A program made the position numbers and the translations under genes. A stretch of DNA of 48,659 bases from PNAI01 sp964575715 (GTDB lineage: Bacteria; Pseudomonadota; Alphaproteobacteria; Rhizobiales; Xanthobacteraceae). Below the pieces are notes generated by a model. It saw nothing but the letters and a program-made list of their open reading frames with translations, ran no database searches and had not been told where the DNA came from. Of this stretch, positions 17,213 to 26,571 are shown piece by piece (the first letter of the stretch is position 1; each line of letters begins with the position of its first letter). The DNA lies in assembly GCA_964575715.1 (NCBI GenBank), contig CAZNSG010000302.1, positions 1-48,659 of the forward strand, read 5' to 3'.

Positions 17213-17266
17213 CCAGAAATTTTCTAATAGTTACAGTTAGTTACGTCATCCTCCGGTTGACGTCAA
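17213..17266 (-). promoter_or_regulatory. suf operon promoter with Irr-box-like site
   Basis: On the minus strand TTGACG (17266-17261) is followed after 17 bases by TAACTA (17243-17238), a plausible promoter for the suf operon. Its -35 is one half of the perfect palindrome TTGACGTCAA (17257-17266). Just past the -10, at 17227-17213, lies TTAGAA-AAT-TTCTGG, close to the iron control element TTTAGAA-N3-TTCTAAA bound by Irr in rhizobia. A repressor there would overlap the start of transcription. The leader to the first gene would be about 170 bases. The rest of the gap 17062-17348 shows no gene. Confidence 0.42.
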
Positions 17267-17348
17267 GCGAGGCTTAGCTACCTGCTTCAGCGGCAGTGAA
17301 ACATATGCATCCGCTTTGGTGCTTTCCATCGATCGAGGTTCAAAACGC

Positions 17349-18002
17349 ATGCCTGAGGTCATCTTCACCGGTCCTGCCGGTCGCATCGAAGGCCGCTACC
17401 ATCCGGCGCCGCAGAAGAACGCCCCGATCGCCATCGTGCTGCATCCGCATCCGCAGTTCGGCGGCACGATGAATCACCAAATCGTCTATCAGATCTATTA
17501 CACGTTCGCGCATCGCAATTTCGCGGTGATTCGGTTCAATTTTCGCGGGGTCGGGCGCAGCCAAGGCACGTTCGATCACGGCCAGGGCGAACTTTCCGAT
17601 GCGGCTTCCGCGCTTGACTGGGCGCAATCGATCAACCCCGAAGCGCGCAGCTGCTGGATCGCCGGATTCTCCTTCGGCGCCTGGATCGGCATGCAGCTCC
17701 TCATGCGCAGGCCGGAGATCGAGGGCTTCATTTCGGTGGCGCCGCCGGCAAACCTCTACGATTTTTCATTCCTTGCGCCCTGTCCGTCATCCGGCCTCAT
17801 CGTCCACGGCGACAAGGACGCCGTCGTGCCACACAAGGATGTCTCCGGGCTGGTTGACAAGCTCAAGACACAAAAGGGAATCGTGATCGAACAGAAAGTC
17901 ATCGTGGGCGCCAACCATTTCTTCGATGGCAAGGTCGACTTGCTCATGGTGGCAGTCAACGCCTACCTCGATAAAAGGATCAAGGTCGAGCCGAGGGACT
18001 GA
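17349..18002 (+). CDS. Alpha/beta hydrolase
   Basis: 217 residues from the ATG at 17349, 9 bases after GAGG. It has the compact alpha/beta hydrolase fold of the COG2945 type: HPHPQFGGTMNH, RFNFRGVGRSQGTFDHG, nucleophile elbow GFSFGAWIG (Ser), HGDKDAVV (Asp) and GANHFFDGK (His), so the catalytic triad is complete. There is no signal peptide; it should be cytoplasmic. The substrate is unknown. It is divergent from the suf operon and shares its control region; in related genomes the two often stay together, though no role in Fe-S assembly is established. Confidence 0.88.
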   Translation: MPEVIFTGPAGRIEGRYHPAPQKNAPIAIVLHPHPQFGGTMNHQIVYQIYYTFAHRNFAVIRFNFRGVGRSQGTFDHGQGELSDAASALDWAQSINPEARSCWIAGFSFGAWIGMQLLMRRPEIEGFISVAPPANLYDFSFLAPCPSSGLIVHGDKDAVVPHKDVSGLVDKLKTQKGIVIEQKVIVGANHFFDGKVDLLMVAVNAYLDKRIKVEPRD

Positions 18003-18055
18003 GGGCAGATGGCCTCGCCAAGAAGATCCTTGCTCGGCGATATGTCGCGCGATCG

Positions 18056-18469
18056 TCACCACCAACCGCGGCGACGCCAATACGGGCCGTAGTAGTACCG
18101 AGGACCGTAGTAGTACCGAGGACCATAGTCGTAATAGGGCGGGGGACCGTAATAGACCGGCCTCTCGACGTATCCGGGCGCGGGCTGGTATGGCGCGCGC
18201 GGACGGATTGGGACGCGGCCGCTCATGTCGAGAGCGGTCTGAATCGCGAAGCCGCTTTTTCCCTGCCAACTGACCTCACACCAGCCGTCCTTGCAATTGT
18301 TGGCCTCGATCAGGCTTCCGCCCGGAATTCGCGTTACAATTTCATTCGTTGTCCCGGGTCCCGAACGCATGTTGACGTTGGTCATAACGTATGCTGGAGC
18401 CGCCGTGGCAGCTGTGGCGGAAATTATGGCAAGCGCGACGACGCAAAGTGTAAGTCGTGCAATCTTCAT
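18056..18469 (-). CDS. Secreted SH3b-domain protein with Tyr/Pro-rich tail
   Basis: 137 residues. A signal peptide (about 1-23, ATAATA-AP) is followed by one bacterial SH3 domain (about 27-82): VNMRSGPGTTNEIVTRIPGG, WCEVSWQGKSGFAIQTAL, the usual RSGPG...W.V...G..G pattern of domains that hold peptidoglycan or proteins in the periplasm. The tail (about 90-137) is rich in Tyr, Pro, Gly and Arg with the repeat YYYGPR, encoded by an 18-base tandem duplication. The exact function is unknown; many rhizobial genomes carry several such genes. Confidence 0.85.
   Translation of the reverse strand: MKIARLTLCVVALAIISATAATAAPAYVMTNVNMRSGPGTTNEIVTRIPGGSLIEANNCKDGWCEVSWQGKSGFAIQTALDMSGRVPIRPRAPYQPAPGYVERPVYYGPPPYYDYGPRYYYGPRYYYGPYWRRRGWW
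18087..18122. repeat. 18-base tandem duplication in the SH3b gene
   Basis: CCGTAGTAGTACCGAGGA occurs twice in perfect tandem (18087-18104 and 18105-18122). On the minus strand it encodes six residues of the Tyr/Gly/Pro/Arg tail, so it stays in frame. A third, diverged unit follows toward 18140. Confidence 0.85.
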
Positions 18470-18615
18470 GGCGTTGCCTCTTTGATCCTCATTTTGCCCC
18501 AGCGGGCGATTTAATCATAGCTGGCTAGGTCTTCAATTGGGCGAAATTGGGTTGGCAAGAATACCTTCACGTGCCACTCCTCAGCCTTTGTGCCGGAGTC
18601 CTTGGTCACTTTGGC

Positions 18616-18912
18616 CTATAGTGCGACCTCGGCGCGGTAGAATTTCAGATGTTCCTCAAGGGTGCTGCCGATCGTCCCCTGGCTTGCGAGCTTCTCGCGC
18701 CTGGCGGGATCGTGCAAGATTTTCGCAATCTCACTTGCCAGGCAATTGACGATTTCCGTGGTCACACCGGCCGGCGCAATTGCCCCCGCCCCGCTGCCCG
18801 ACACGAAATCCGGCAGGCCGGACTCCGCCATTATCGGCGCCTTGGGAGCTGCCGGCATGCGCTCCTTCGCCGTCACGACGATGGCCTTGATCGTGCCGGC
18901 GCGGATTCGCCA
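18616..18912 (-). pseudogene. Remnant of a Bug/TctC-type receptor gene (C-terminal third)
   Basis: The reading frame gives RIRAGTIKAIVVTAKERM, then MAESGLPDFVSGSGAGAIAPAG, EIAKILHDPARREKLASQG and a final STLEEHLKFYRAEVAL. This matches the last 90 or so residues of Bug-family receptors (R-A-G-K-I-R-A-L-A-V-T, E-A-G-L-P-G-F, L-A-P-A-G, E-E-F-A-x-F-I-R-x-E). Upstream of about 18912 the similarity stops and no start, signal peptide or N-terminal domain is present. A few residues are also missing in QGTI-GST compared with the family. It is a decayed fragment and not a copy of the intact Bug gene at 4161-5150. Confidence 0.75.
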
Positions 18913-19199
18913 ATGCGAACTGATTTCATCAAGGCAATAATAAAGAAATAGCCGTCCCTGATCAGTAAGAATTCATTAATCAATTTTGAACCTGAAATTT
19001 ACATCATCGCGCCAGTGTATGGCTGAAGCTGCTTCTAGCAAGGTCGTCTTTGGGTTGATGCGGCATTCTAGTTGATAATCGACTCAATAATTTTCATAGA
19101 TCGGCGCGATGTACCTGCTGCTTGCAGAAAACTCGTTGGTGCCGCTCTCGACCACTTCGACTCATCTGAGATATTGAAAGCAACCATATCCAAGCACCG

Positions 19200-20291
19200 A
19201 TGACCGGCCATTCCACTTTCCTTAATGAAATCCAAAATGCCATTGGGCATGGTTCGGCTGACCGTCGCGATAAAATACTGCACCGAGTAACAGATCTTTT
19301 CATCGCTGAAGCGGATCAATATTCGGAAAAAGAAATCGCCTTATTTGACGCCATCATCACCAATCTTGCGACGGAAATCGAGATAACAGCGCGGGCATTG
19401 CTCGCTGTTCGTTTGGCGCCACTTCATAATGCGCCGCCGAACATCATCCGCAAACTTGCATTTGATGATGAAATCGATGTCGCTCGCCCGGTCCTTATTC
19501 AATCTGCACGGCTCGACGATTCAGCTCTTGTGGAAATAACAAAAAAAAATAGTCAGCTGCATATGCTCGCGATCTCGCGGCGACAGTCTCTGAGTGAAAT
19601 GGTCACCGATGAGCTTGTTGAGCGTGGGGATCAGCAGGTGGCGCTGAGCACCGTTGAAAATCAAGGTTCAAAATTTTCCCAAAAGGGCTTTGCAATCCTT
19701 GTCCAAAGATCAGAAGGCGACGATGAGCTTGCCGCCAGCGTCGGCTCTCGACCTGAAATTCCCCCCCACCTATTCCTCAATTTGCTGGCGATTGCTTCCG
19801 AGTCCGTCCGACTGAAACTGGAAGCCGCGCATCCGCATGCAAAGCGCGAAGTTTGTCAGATCATTGGCGAAATTGCAGGCCGCATCCAATCCGAAGCACT
19901 CGCCGGATATCTGGATGATGTCAAGATACAAGCATCAGTCGAGATGCTGCGCCGGTCGGGTCAGCTCGACAATCGTAAGTTGGCAGTCTTTGCGCAGAAT
20001 GGCCAACTGGAGGAAACAATTGCCGCACTTTCGCTCATGTGCGAATTACCAGTCCAGTTCGTCACGCGAGCAATGCTAGAGACACACTCGGAGATAATAC
20101 TGATTCTCGCTGCGGCGATCGGGCTGCCGTGGCCAGTTGTAAAGGCTATCCTGCTGGCGCGCGCTAGAAAGCGATTTATTTCCGAAAAAGAAATCACAAA
20201 ATGTCTCGCGCATTTCGAGCAAATAAGGCGCGCAACAGCAGAAGAAATTGTCTTGTTCTATCGGCGACGTGAGCAGGCAGGATTGAATTAG
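19200..20291 (+). CDS. DUF2336 domain protein
   Basis: 363 residues, all alpha-helical in appearance, without signal peptide or membrane segment. The pattern DRRDKILHRVTDLFIAEADQYSEKEIALFDAIITNLATEIEITARALLA is the typical N-terminus of DUF2336 proteins, a family numerous in rhizobia and of unknown function; repeated short helical units (VEMLRRSGQLDNRKLAVFAQNGQLEETIAALS) suggest a HEAT-like solenoid, which would fit a protein-binding role. The gene is less GC-rich than its neighbours. The ATG at 19200 has only a weak ribosome site. The 290 bases upstream hold no other gene I can support, just AT-rich DNA where a promoter is likely. It converges with anmK. Confidence 0.85.
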   Translation: MTGHSTFLNEIQNAIGHGSADRRDKILHRVTDLFIAEADQYSEKEIALFDAIITNLATEIEITARALLAVRLAPLHNAPPNIIRKLAFDDEIDVARPVLIQSARLDDSALVEITKKNSQLHMLAISRRQSLSEMVTDELVERGDQQVALSTVENQGSKFSQKGFAILVQRSEGDDELAASVGSRPEIPPHLFLNLLAIASESVRLKLEAAHPHAKREVCQIIGEIAGRIQSEALAGYLDDVKIQASVEMLRRSGQLDNRKLAVFAQNGQLEETIAALSLMCELPVQFVTRAMLETHSEIILILAAAIGLPWPVVKAILLARARKRFISEKEITKCLAHFEQIRRATAEEIVLFYRRREQAGLN

Positions 20292-20323
20292 TCTGCAAGG
20301 CTGTGGCGCTTTTAATTCCACGC

Positions 20324-21427
20324 CTAAGGTCGTGCCATAACACCACCTCGCAGCGGTTTTGGTGCGCCAGTCGTGGTAGGAAATGTGATCGGCAAGTCGC
20401 GCAGGCAACGCACCGCCAGAAATGCGAAGGCCTGTGCTTCGAGCGCATCCGCCGACCAGCCGACGTCGTCCGCTGTCTCCACCGTCGCGGGCGCGAGGCG
20501 CGCAGCCAGCATGCGCATGAGTGTGCGGTTGCGCGCGCCACCGCCGGCTACGATCCAGGCGCGCGGAGGTTCAGGCAGACGCGGTACGATGCGCGCAACC
20601 GCGGCAACGGTGAGCGCCGAGAGAGTCGCCGCGCCATCTGCAACCGAGAAATCCGGCAGACCGATATTGGCAAACGCGAATGCATTGCGGTCGAGCGATT
20701 TTGGCGGCCATTTATCGAAGAATGGATCCTTGAGCACGCGCGCAATGAAGGCCTCATCCGGCTTGCCGCCGGCGGCCGCATCGCCATTATCGTCGTAAGG
20801 CGCCCCGGTTCGCGCGCGCATGAAATCGTCGATCAGCGCGTTGCCAGGCCCGGTGTCGCAGGCGATCGGATCGGGCCCGCCGTCCACAAACGTGACATTG
20901 GCGACGCCGCCGATGTTGAGAACCGCTACCGGATGCGGGCGTTCGATGGTGCCCACAACGGCGCGGTGGAACACCGGAACGAGCGGCGCGCCCTGCCCGC
21001 CTGCGGCCACGTCGGCAGCGCGGAAATCCTGCACGACCGGTATGCCAAGGCGCTTTGCTAACGCCGTTCCGTCGCCGATTTGAATCGTAAGCTTGTGCTG
21101 CGGCCGATGGAGCACAGTCTGACCATGAAAACCAACGACATCGATGCCCTTCCGCTCGATATTGTTCTCAACAATCAGCCGTTCGACCGCCTCGGCGTGC
21201 GTGCGCGTCACCAGCGACTCGGCTTCGGTCAGCACGCCTGGACGCGCGGTGCGTTCCGTGATCGGCAGCGCATCCGCCAGCGCACGGCGCAAAAGCGCCC
21301 GCTCGGGCTCACTATAGGGCCGATAGTAGGTCGGTCCGAAATTTTCGATTTGCTCGCCATCGGTGTCGATGAGCGCAGCGTCGACCCCGTCAAGCGAGGT
21401 CCCGCTCATTAGCCCAATGGCATGCAT
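20324..21427 (-). CDS. anmK: Anhydro-N-acetylmuramic acid kinase
   Basis: About 367 residues. It opens HAIGLMSGTSLDGVDAALIDTDG, the AnmK phosphate-binding start, and contains VGFHGQTVLHRP, TIQIGDGTALAKRLGIPVVQDFRAADVAAGGQGAPLVP, NIGGVANVT and CDTGPGNALIDDF, all hallmarks. The enzyme hydrolyses and phosphorylates anhMurNAc to MurNAc-6-phosphate during cell wall recycling. I use the ATG at 21427, which fits the family start; a GTG at 21436 is possible. It is divergent from tyrS with about 85 bases between them, a gene pair I believe is common in rhizobia. Confidence 0.95.
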   Translation of the reverse strand: MHAIGLMSGTSLDGVDAALIDTDGEQIENFGPTYYRPYSEPERALLRRALADALPITERTARPGVLTEAESLVTRTHAEAVERLIVENNIERKGIDVVGFHGQTVLHRPQHKLTIQIGDGTALAKRLGIPVVQDFRAADVAAGGQGAPLVPVFHRAVVGTIERPHPVAVLNIGGVANVTFVDGGPDPIACDTGPGNALIDDFMRARTGAPYDDNGDAAAGGKPDEAFIARVLKDPFFDKWPPKSLDRNAFAFANIGLPDFSVADGAATLSALTVAAVARIVPRLPEPPRAWIVAGGGARNRTLMRMLAARLAPATVETADDVGWSADALEAQAFAFLAVRCLRDLPITFPTTTGAPKPLRGGVMARP

Positions 21428-21511
21428 AACCGTCACTCAGACGCCCCCAATCGCTTTTAGTTGAATCCCACGCAAGAAATGTTACACCACCGGCATAAGA
21501 GAGGTAAGCCG

Positions 21512-22762
21512 ATGAGCGCTTATAAATCGGAATTGCTTAAGGTTCTGGCGAGCCGCGGCTTCATCCATCAGGTGTCAGAGCCCGAGGTGCTCGACGCCTT
21601 GGCGCATTCCAAGACCATTACAGCCTATATCGGCTTCGACTGCACGGCACCTTCGTTACATGTCGGCTCGCTCCTGCCGATCATGATGCTCTATTGGCTG
21701 CAGCAAACTGGCCACCGGCCGATCGCGCTGATGGGCGGGGGCACCACACGCGTTGGCGATCCATCCGGCAAGGATGAGAGCCGCAAGGTGCTTACCGACA
21801 AGATCATCGACGAAAATCTTAAGGGCATCCGCGCGATCTTTTCGAAATTCCTTAAATTCGGCAGCGGGCCCGGCGATGCCATCATGGCCAACAATGCCGA
21901 ATGGCTCAATGCGCTCAACTACATCGATTTCCTGCGCGATGTCGGCCGGCACTTCTCGGTCAATCGCATGCTCGCCTTCGATTCGGTAAAGCTTCGCCTC
22001 GATCGCCAGCAGGAGCTTTCGTTTCTCGAATTCAACTACATGATCCTGCAGGCTTACGATTTTGTCGAACTGTACAAGCGCCATGGCAGCGTGTTGCAGA
22101 TGGGAGGCTCTGATCAGTGGGGCAATATCGTCAATGGCATCGATCTCGGCCGTCGAATGGAAAACGCGCAGCTATTCGCGCTTACTTCGCCCCTCATTAC
22201 GACGTCCTCGGGGGCCAAGATGGGCAAGACTGCAGCGGGCGCGGTATGGCTCAATGCCGATCTGCTATCACCCTACGATTACTGGCAGTACTGGCGAAAT
22301 ACCGAAGATGGTGACGTCGCGCGTTTCTTGAAATTGTTCACAGTGCTGCCACTCGATGAGATCGGTCGGATCGCGGCACTTAAGGGCGCGGAGCTTAATG
22401 AGGGCAAGAAGGTGCTTGCGACCGAGGCAACCGCGCTCATGCACGGCCGCGCCGCCGCCGAGCAGGCAGCTGAAACCGCGCGGCGCACGTTTGAGGAAGG
22501 AAGTCTCGCAGCGACGCTACCGACGATCGAATTGCCTCGCATGGAGATGCAGAGTCTCGGGGTGTTAAGTGCATTCGTGCGGGCGGGTTTGGTGAACTCG
22601 AACGGTGAGGCGCGGCGTCAAATCAAAGGCGGCGGGCTGAAGGTCAACGACGTGACTGTGACCGAGGAGAAGATGATGCTAACACCCGCCGACCTGACGC
22701 CCGAAGGAGTTATCAAGCTCTCGCTGGGCAGAAAGCGCCACGTCCTGCTCAGGCCGGTTTAA
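21512..22762 (+). CDS. tyrS: Tyrosyl-tRNA synthetase
   Basis: 416 residues from the ATG at 21512, preceded by GAGAGG. This class I synthetase charges tRNA-Tyr. The HIGH-like motif is HVGSL (after YIGFDCTAPSL), tyrosine-binding QMGGSDQWGNIVNG is intact, and the KMSKS-like loop is KMGKT in SSGAKMGKTAAGAVWL. The C-terminal S4-type RNA-binding domain is present (VNSNGEARRQIKGGGLKVNDVTV). It ends four bases before the stop of the convergent DUF3971 gene, so the two messages must overlap at their 3' ends unless termination occurs within a gene. Confidence 0.96.
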   Translation: MSAYKSELLKVLASRGFIHQVSEPEVLDALAHSKTITAYIGFDCTAPSLHVGSLLPIMMLYWLQQTGHRPIALMGGGTTRVGDPSGKDESRKVLTDKIIDENLKGIRAIFSKFLKFGSGPGDAIMANNAEWLNALNYIDFLRDVGRHFSVNRMLAFDSVKLRLDRQQELSFLEFNYMILQAYDFVELYKRHGSVLQMGGSDQWGNIVNGIDLGRRMENAQLFALTSPLITTSSGAKMGKTAAGAVWLNADLLSPYDYWQYWRNTEDGDVARFLKLFTVLPLDEIGRIAALKGAELNEGKKVLATEATALMHGRAAAEQAAETARRTFEEGSLAATLPTIELPRMEMQSLGVLSAFVRAGLVNSNGEARRQIKGGGLKVNDVTVTEEKMMLTPADLTPEGVIKLSLGRKRHVLLRPV

Positions 22763-22766
22763 TCGG

Positions 22767-25700
22767 TCAGCGGGCGAGTTCCGCCGGCGCCGTGCGGCTG
22801 CTCTCGTTGGTGGCCGGAAATTCGAAGAATTTACGCAGGATCCCAGGCGCCAGTGCCGAGGCTGGGTTAATGCGAAGCATCGGCTGGCCGGGTGTGCCAA
22901 CAACCTCGTAGGTGATTCCAAACACGCCGGTATTGCTGTTTCCGCCACCGAGCAAAAGCCCAACGATTGGAACGTGCAGCAACAGATTGTTGAGCGTGTA
23001 GAGTGGCACGAACGTGCCGCGCAAGCGCACTTCATCGCGCTGATAATCCATGCTGCCGTCGATCGTTGCGCCGATGACAGGACCACGCACGACGCCGTCG
23101 CGGATTGCAAGTTTGCCCAGCGTGCGGGTGAATTCCATATTCATATATGTGAAGACGATATTGTCGCGCTGCACACCTTGCGCATTGGGAAGCACGCCTT
23201 CCAATTCCCGTTCGCCGCGGATCGTGAAATCGCGGATGTTCAACACGCCTTCCTGCGGCACATGATCAGAACTCGGCGGGTCCATCACGACCGATAAGCG
23301 ACCGCCGGTCATTCGCGGGTATGTATCGGTGAAGCGCAAGAGCGACCCGGCATCGCTGGTTTCGAGATAGATTACTTTGCCGCTGGTATTGCGGCTGCGC
23401 TGATCACGCGCATCACGAATATCGCGCATGTCACCTTTGAGTGCCGCCTCGCGACCCAGCGTGGCGTTAAGCGTGAAGCTGCGCAGCTGACCGCCGCGGC
23501 GGGACAATCGCATATCAAGGCTGCGCATGGCCTCGCCGTGATACCCGAGCACTCTGCTAATCTTGATGTCGAGTTCGAGATCGCGACGGGCGTTTTTCTT
23601 CTGATCTGGCAATGAACCGGAAATCGACGATTTGACGAAATTTTGTGCGTCGAAAACATCACCGCGCAAGACGATGCGCAGCGCGCCATCCGGTCCGCGA
23701 TCTGCTTTGAGTGTGGCTTTGTCCCCTTCGGAGAGGGCGAACACCGGAAGATTCGCGGACAAGATGTCATTAGTGCCGTCAACTTCGATGCTGCCGCGCA
23801 GCATCGCGCCAGAACCGTCAACAAAAATATCTTCGAAACGTTTCGACTGTTCGCGATTTACAAGAACGAAAGTGGCGCGTATGGGCCGGCCGGGCAGTTT
23901 TATCCAGCCGGGCAGCAAATTATCGATTTTGGCGGCGGTCAAATCGGCTTCGATGGTGAACTTGCTGTCGCGCTCGTTGGCGGCAACGCGGCCGCTCAGG
24001 CGCATGGGAACCGGTCCGCTGACGGCTCCACCGAGCTCAAAGCCAAACCGTGCGCGTGCCGCTTCATCGAGGGTCGCTTGCAGGCGAACCTCGGCCTCGG
24101 CCTCCCCCGCCGCGCGGCGATATTCGAGCTGGGCCGGCGTACCGTTGATCCTAACGTCGCCCTTGATCTGATAGGATTGATTGGTAGCGGCGATGCGCAG
24201 CAGTGCGGCCTCGACTTTCTGGCCCAACAGCATGCGCTCCGCGGAAAAGTTTATGAGATCGAGATTGACGTTGAAATTGACCGACCCTTTCGGCACATCG
24301 CGCACCAATGGCAGCATGAGCGTGATCTGGGCTGCAACCGTTCCGCGGCTCGTCGCCGGATCGAACAGCGGGCCGGAAAAATTGCGCAACTTTTCGTTGG
24401 CCAAAAGTTCTGCGGCGGCTGCCACTGGACCTTCCAGACGGAAGCGGACACGCGCCGGCGGGGCCGCCTGATGCATGTCCGGCAATTCGAAAACGGCGTT
24501 CGAGACCACGAGCCGGCGTCCGGGCGAGACCTCGGCATTGCCACGCCCGAGCGTAACGGTAGCAGTACGGCCAGTGACGCGTGCCGTGAGATCGGCGTTC
24601 CTGATCAATGGCAATCCATCTACCGGACGCAAGACAGCGCCGCTGATGGCAAGGTCCACCGCCAAGCTATTATCAGACATTGACGGCCCGCTGGCCGCCA
24701 GCGTTGATATTGGTGCGTTGATGGCGACTTCGATGCTTTCAACCGTTCCGCTAAACGCATGCTGCATGACCCAAGTCCGCACCCTGGGGGCAACGAATGC
24801 AGGCCAAAGGCGCTTGAGCGCGGAAACGCTCATTTGCGTACCGGCCAAGCCCAGCTTGAGTTGAGGTTCAGTGCCCGAATAGTCGAAATTGCCAGAGAGT
24901 GCGAGACCCACTTTCTTGTCATCGTCGGTTCCGATATCGGCCTGCTCCAGACTGATCTGCTGCTTGGCCAGATCGTGACGAATGCGAACCGCGACTCTCT
25001 TGAGCACGAGCGGATCCCGGTCCGGCGCGAGCGGGCCGAGCACGACCGAGCCGCCACTCAGAGAAAACAATGATTCCCCGTCGGGTTGAAGCGGCGGCGT
25101 TAATTGGGCAAACAGCGTCAATCTATTGGCGCCGGAAACCACCTGAAACGGCACCAGCAGTGTTCGGCGCGCAATGTCCCAATCAAGCCTGAATTCAGCC
25201 AGGTCGATCGCGATCTGATCATCGATATTTTTCTCTTCTCCGAGGAATCCGGAGGCAATGATGCGGCCTTTGAGAATTTGCGGCATGCCGTTGGGGGCGA
25301 TCTCCGCCCGCACTTCGGCAGAGATCGGCAGCGTGGAATGGAACTGACCGTCGCCAAGCTGCAGCGCAAGTAATAAATGATCGAGCATGACCTGGTTGGC
25401 TTCGAAACGCAGCGAACGTCGCCCATCGCGCAACGGCATCAGCGCAGCGCTCAGCGACCACGATCGCTCTTCAGTCTCAGAGCTTGCATTGAACGCAACG
25501 CCTCCCCGCTCCGGCCGGGCCAAGCTCAGATTGATCTCCTTGAATGACCATTGCCGGCCGTTGCGCGCATCGTCAACGACAAGGCTGCCGTGCTTGATGC
25601 CGACCTCAATCAGGTCGTGATCGTCGAATCCAGTAACGTCGACTCTGGTTCCATCACGGCTAAGCGTGCCCAGACCGTCCACCCACCCCAGCAACGCCGC

Positions 25701-26411
25701 AATGTTCTTCTCGATACCTCGCTCGGCCAATGTGGTCATGGAAAGCGCGCCGGACCGCCCAGGCGCCGAAGATGCTTCTGGTTGCGGCGCGACGATTACA
25801 GGCGAGAATGTCAACATCGGACGCTTGCCGCCGGCATATACATTGACCTGCCCATCCGGCTCGACCCGAATTTCCATATTGGCGTCGACCAGGAGAAAGC
25901 TCGCAACGCGCGGTTTTCCCATCAGCAGGCTTGCACCGGATAAGCCGATCTCAGCGCGAGGGGCAGTTGCGATCAGCTCTCCATCGGGATCGCGCACCAC
26001 AATGTCACGCAGACGCAACGCAGTGCGGCCCTTGGCATCGCGTTCGAGCACCGTGCCGCCGACCTCGACATGATGGCGGCTGCCGAAATTCTGCTCAATC
26101 GCAGCCGTGAGCCAGGGTGTGGCGATATCAAGCGCGATGGGACCGAGCGAGAGCCGCCACCACAGGCCCGCGAGGATGATCGCGATGATCCCACAGAACG
26201 CGCCGATCCCAATGGCGACTTTACGCAATAGCGGCAGACGTCGCCTGAACCCGATCCGCAACTTGCGCGTTATCCGCCGCTGATGCCGGCGTGCTCTCGC
26301 GGCGCCGCCGGTCGCATGCGCCGCCCTTGCGCGCTTTAAACGATACGAGTGCAGGATCGCTTCCAGTTTCCGAAGCACCGCACCGCGCGCATTGTTATGT
26401 TTGTGTATCAT
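22767..26411 (-). CDS. DUF3971/AsmA-like (YhdP-type) envelope protein
   Basis: 1214 residues. A basic cytoplasmic N-terminus (about 1-62) and one membrane helix (about 64-86) anchor a very long periplasmic part with repeating beta-strand pattern, containing DUF3971 in the middle (PQLKLGLAGTQMSVSALKRLWPAFVAPRVRTWVMQH) and an AsmA-like C-terminal region (GVLNIRDFTIRGERELEGVLPNAQGV, ATIDGSMDYQRDEVRLRGTFVPLYTLNN). Such proteins of the AsmA/TamB/YhdP group are thought to form grooved bridges that carry phospholipids between inner and outer membrane. Conserved in rhizobia at this size. It starts ATG at 26411 and is divergent from bcp. Confidence 0.88.
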   Translation of the reverse strand: MIHKHNNARGAVLRKLEAILHSYRLKRARAAHATGGAARARRHQRRITRKLRIGFRRRLPLLRKVAIGIGAFCGIIAIILAGLWWRLSLGPIALDIATPWLTAAIEQNFGSRHHVEVGGTVLERDAKGRTALRLRDIVVRDPDGELIATAPRAEIGLSGASLLMGKPRVASFLLVDANMEIRVEPDGQVNVYAGGKRPMLTFSPVIVAPQPEASSAPGRSGALSMTTLAERGIEKNIAALLGWVDGLGTLSRDGTRVDVTGFDDHDLIEVGIKHGSLVVDDARNGRQWSFKEINLSLARPERGGVAFNASSETEERSWSLSAALMPLRDGRRSLRFEANQVMLDHLLLALQLGDGQFHSTLPISAEVRAEIAPNGMPQILKGRIIASGFLGEEKNIDDQIAIDLAEFRLDWDIARRTLLVPFQVVSGANRLTLFAQLTPPLQPDGESLFSLSGGSVVLGPLAPDRDPLVLKRVAVRIRHDLAKQQISLEQADIGTDDDKKVGLALSGNFDYSGTEPQLKLGLAGTQMSVSALKRLWPAFVAPRVRTWVMQHAFSGTVESIEVAINAPISTLAASGPSMSDNSLAVDLAISGAVLRPVDGLPLIRNADLTARVTGRTATVTLGRGNAEVSPGRRLVVSNAVFELPDMHQAAPPARVRFRLEGPVAAAAELLANEKLRNFSGPLFDPATSRGTVAAQITLMLPLVRDVPKGSVNFNVNLDLINFSAERMLLGQKVEAALLRIAATNQSYQIKGDVRINGTPAQLEYRRAAGEAEAEVRLQATLDEAARARFGFELGGAVSGPVPMRLSGRVAANERDSKFTIEADLTAAKIDNLLPGWIKLPGRPIRATFVLVNREQSKRFEDIFVDGSGAMLRGSIEVDGTNDILSANLPVFALSEGDKATLKADRGPDGALRIVLRGDVFDAQNFVKSSISGSLPDQKKNARRDLELDIKISRVLGYHGEAMRSLDMRLSRRGGQLRSFTLNATLGREAALKGDMRDIRDARDQRSRNTSGKVIYLETSDAGSLLRFTDTYPRMTGGRLSVVMDPPSSDHVPQEGVLNIRDFTIRGERELEGVLPNAQGVQRDNIVFTYMNMEFTRTLGKLAIRDGVVRGPVIGATIDGSMDYQRDEVRLRGTFVPLYTLNNLLLHVPIVGLLLGGGNSNTGVFGITYEVVGTPGQPMLRINPASALAPGILRKFFEFPATNESSRTAPAELAR

Positions 26412-26571
26412 ACCCGACCGGCTGTCCCCTCGTCCGCCGAACTTGGCGCCGGTCGAACCGGCAATACCATGAGGCTGGCGCGGCCGAAGTATTTCCCCGC
26501 CAGACCGCCAGCACGCAATTCTTATATGGCAACCCTATATTGACGCGGCGAAAACGACGAAAGGATGGCAC

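Noticed and set aside
20292..20323. Possible bidirectional terminator between DUF2336 gene and anmK
   Set aside because: AGGC-GTGG pairs with CCACGCCT only with a bulge and no T tract follows on either strand.
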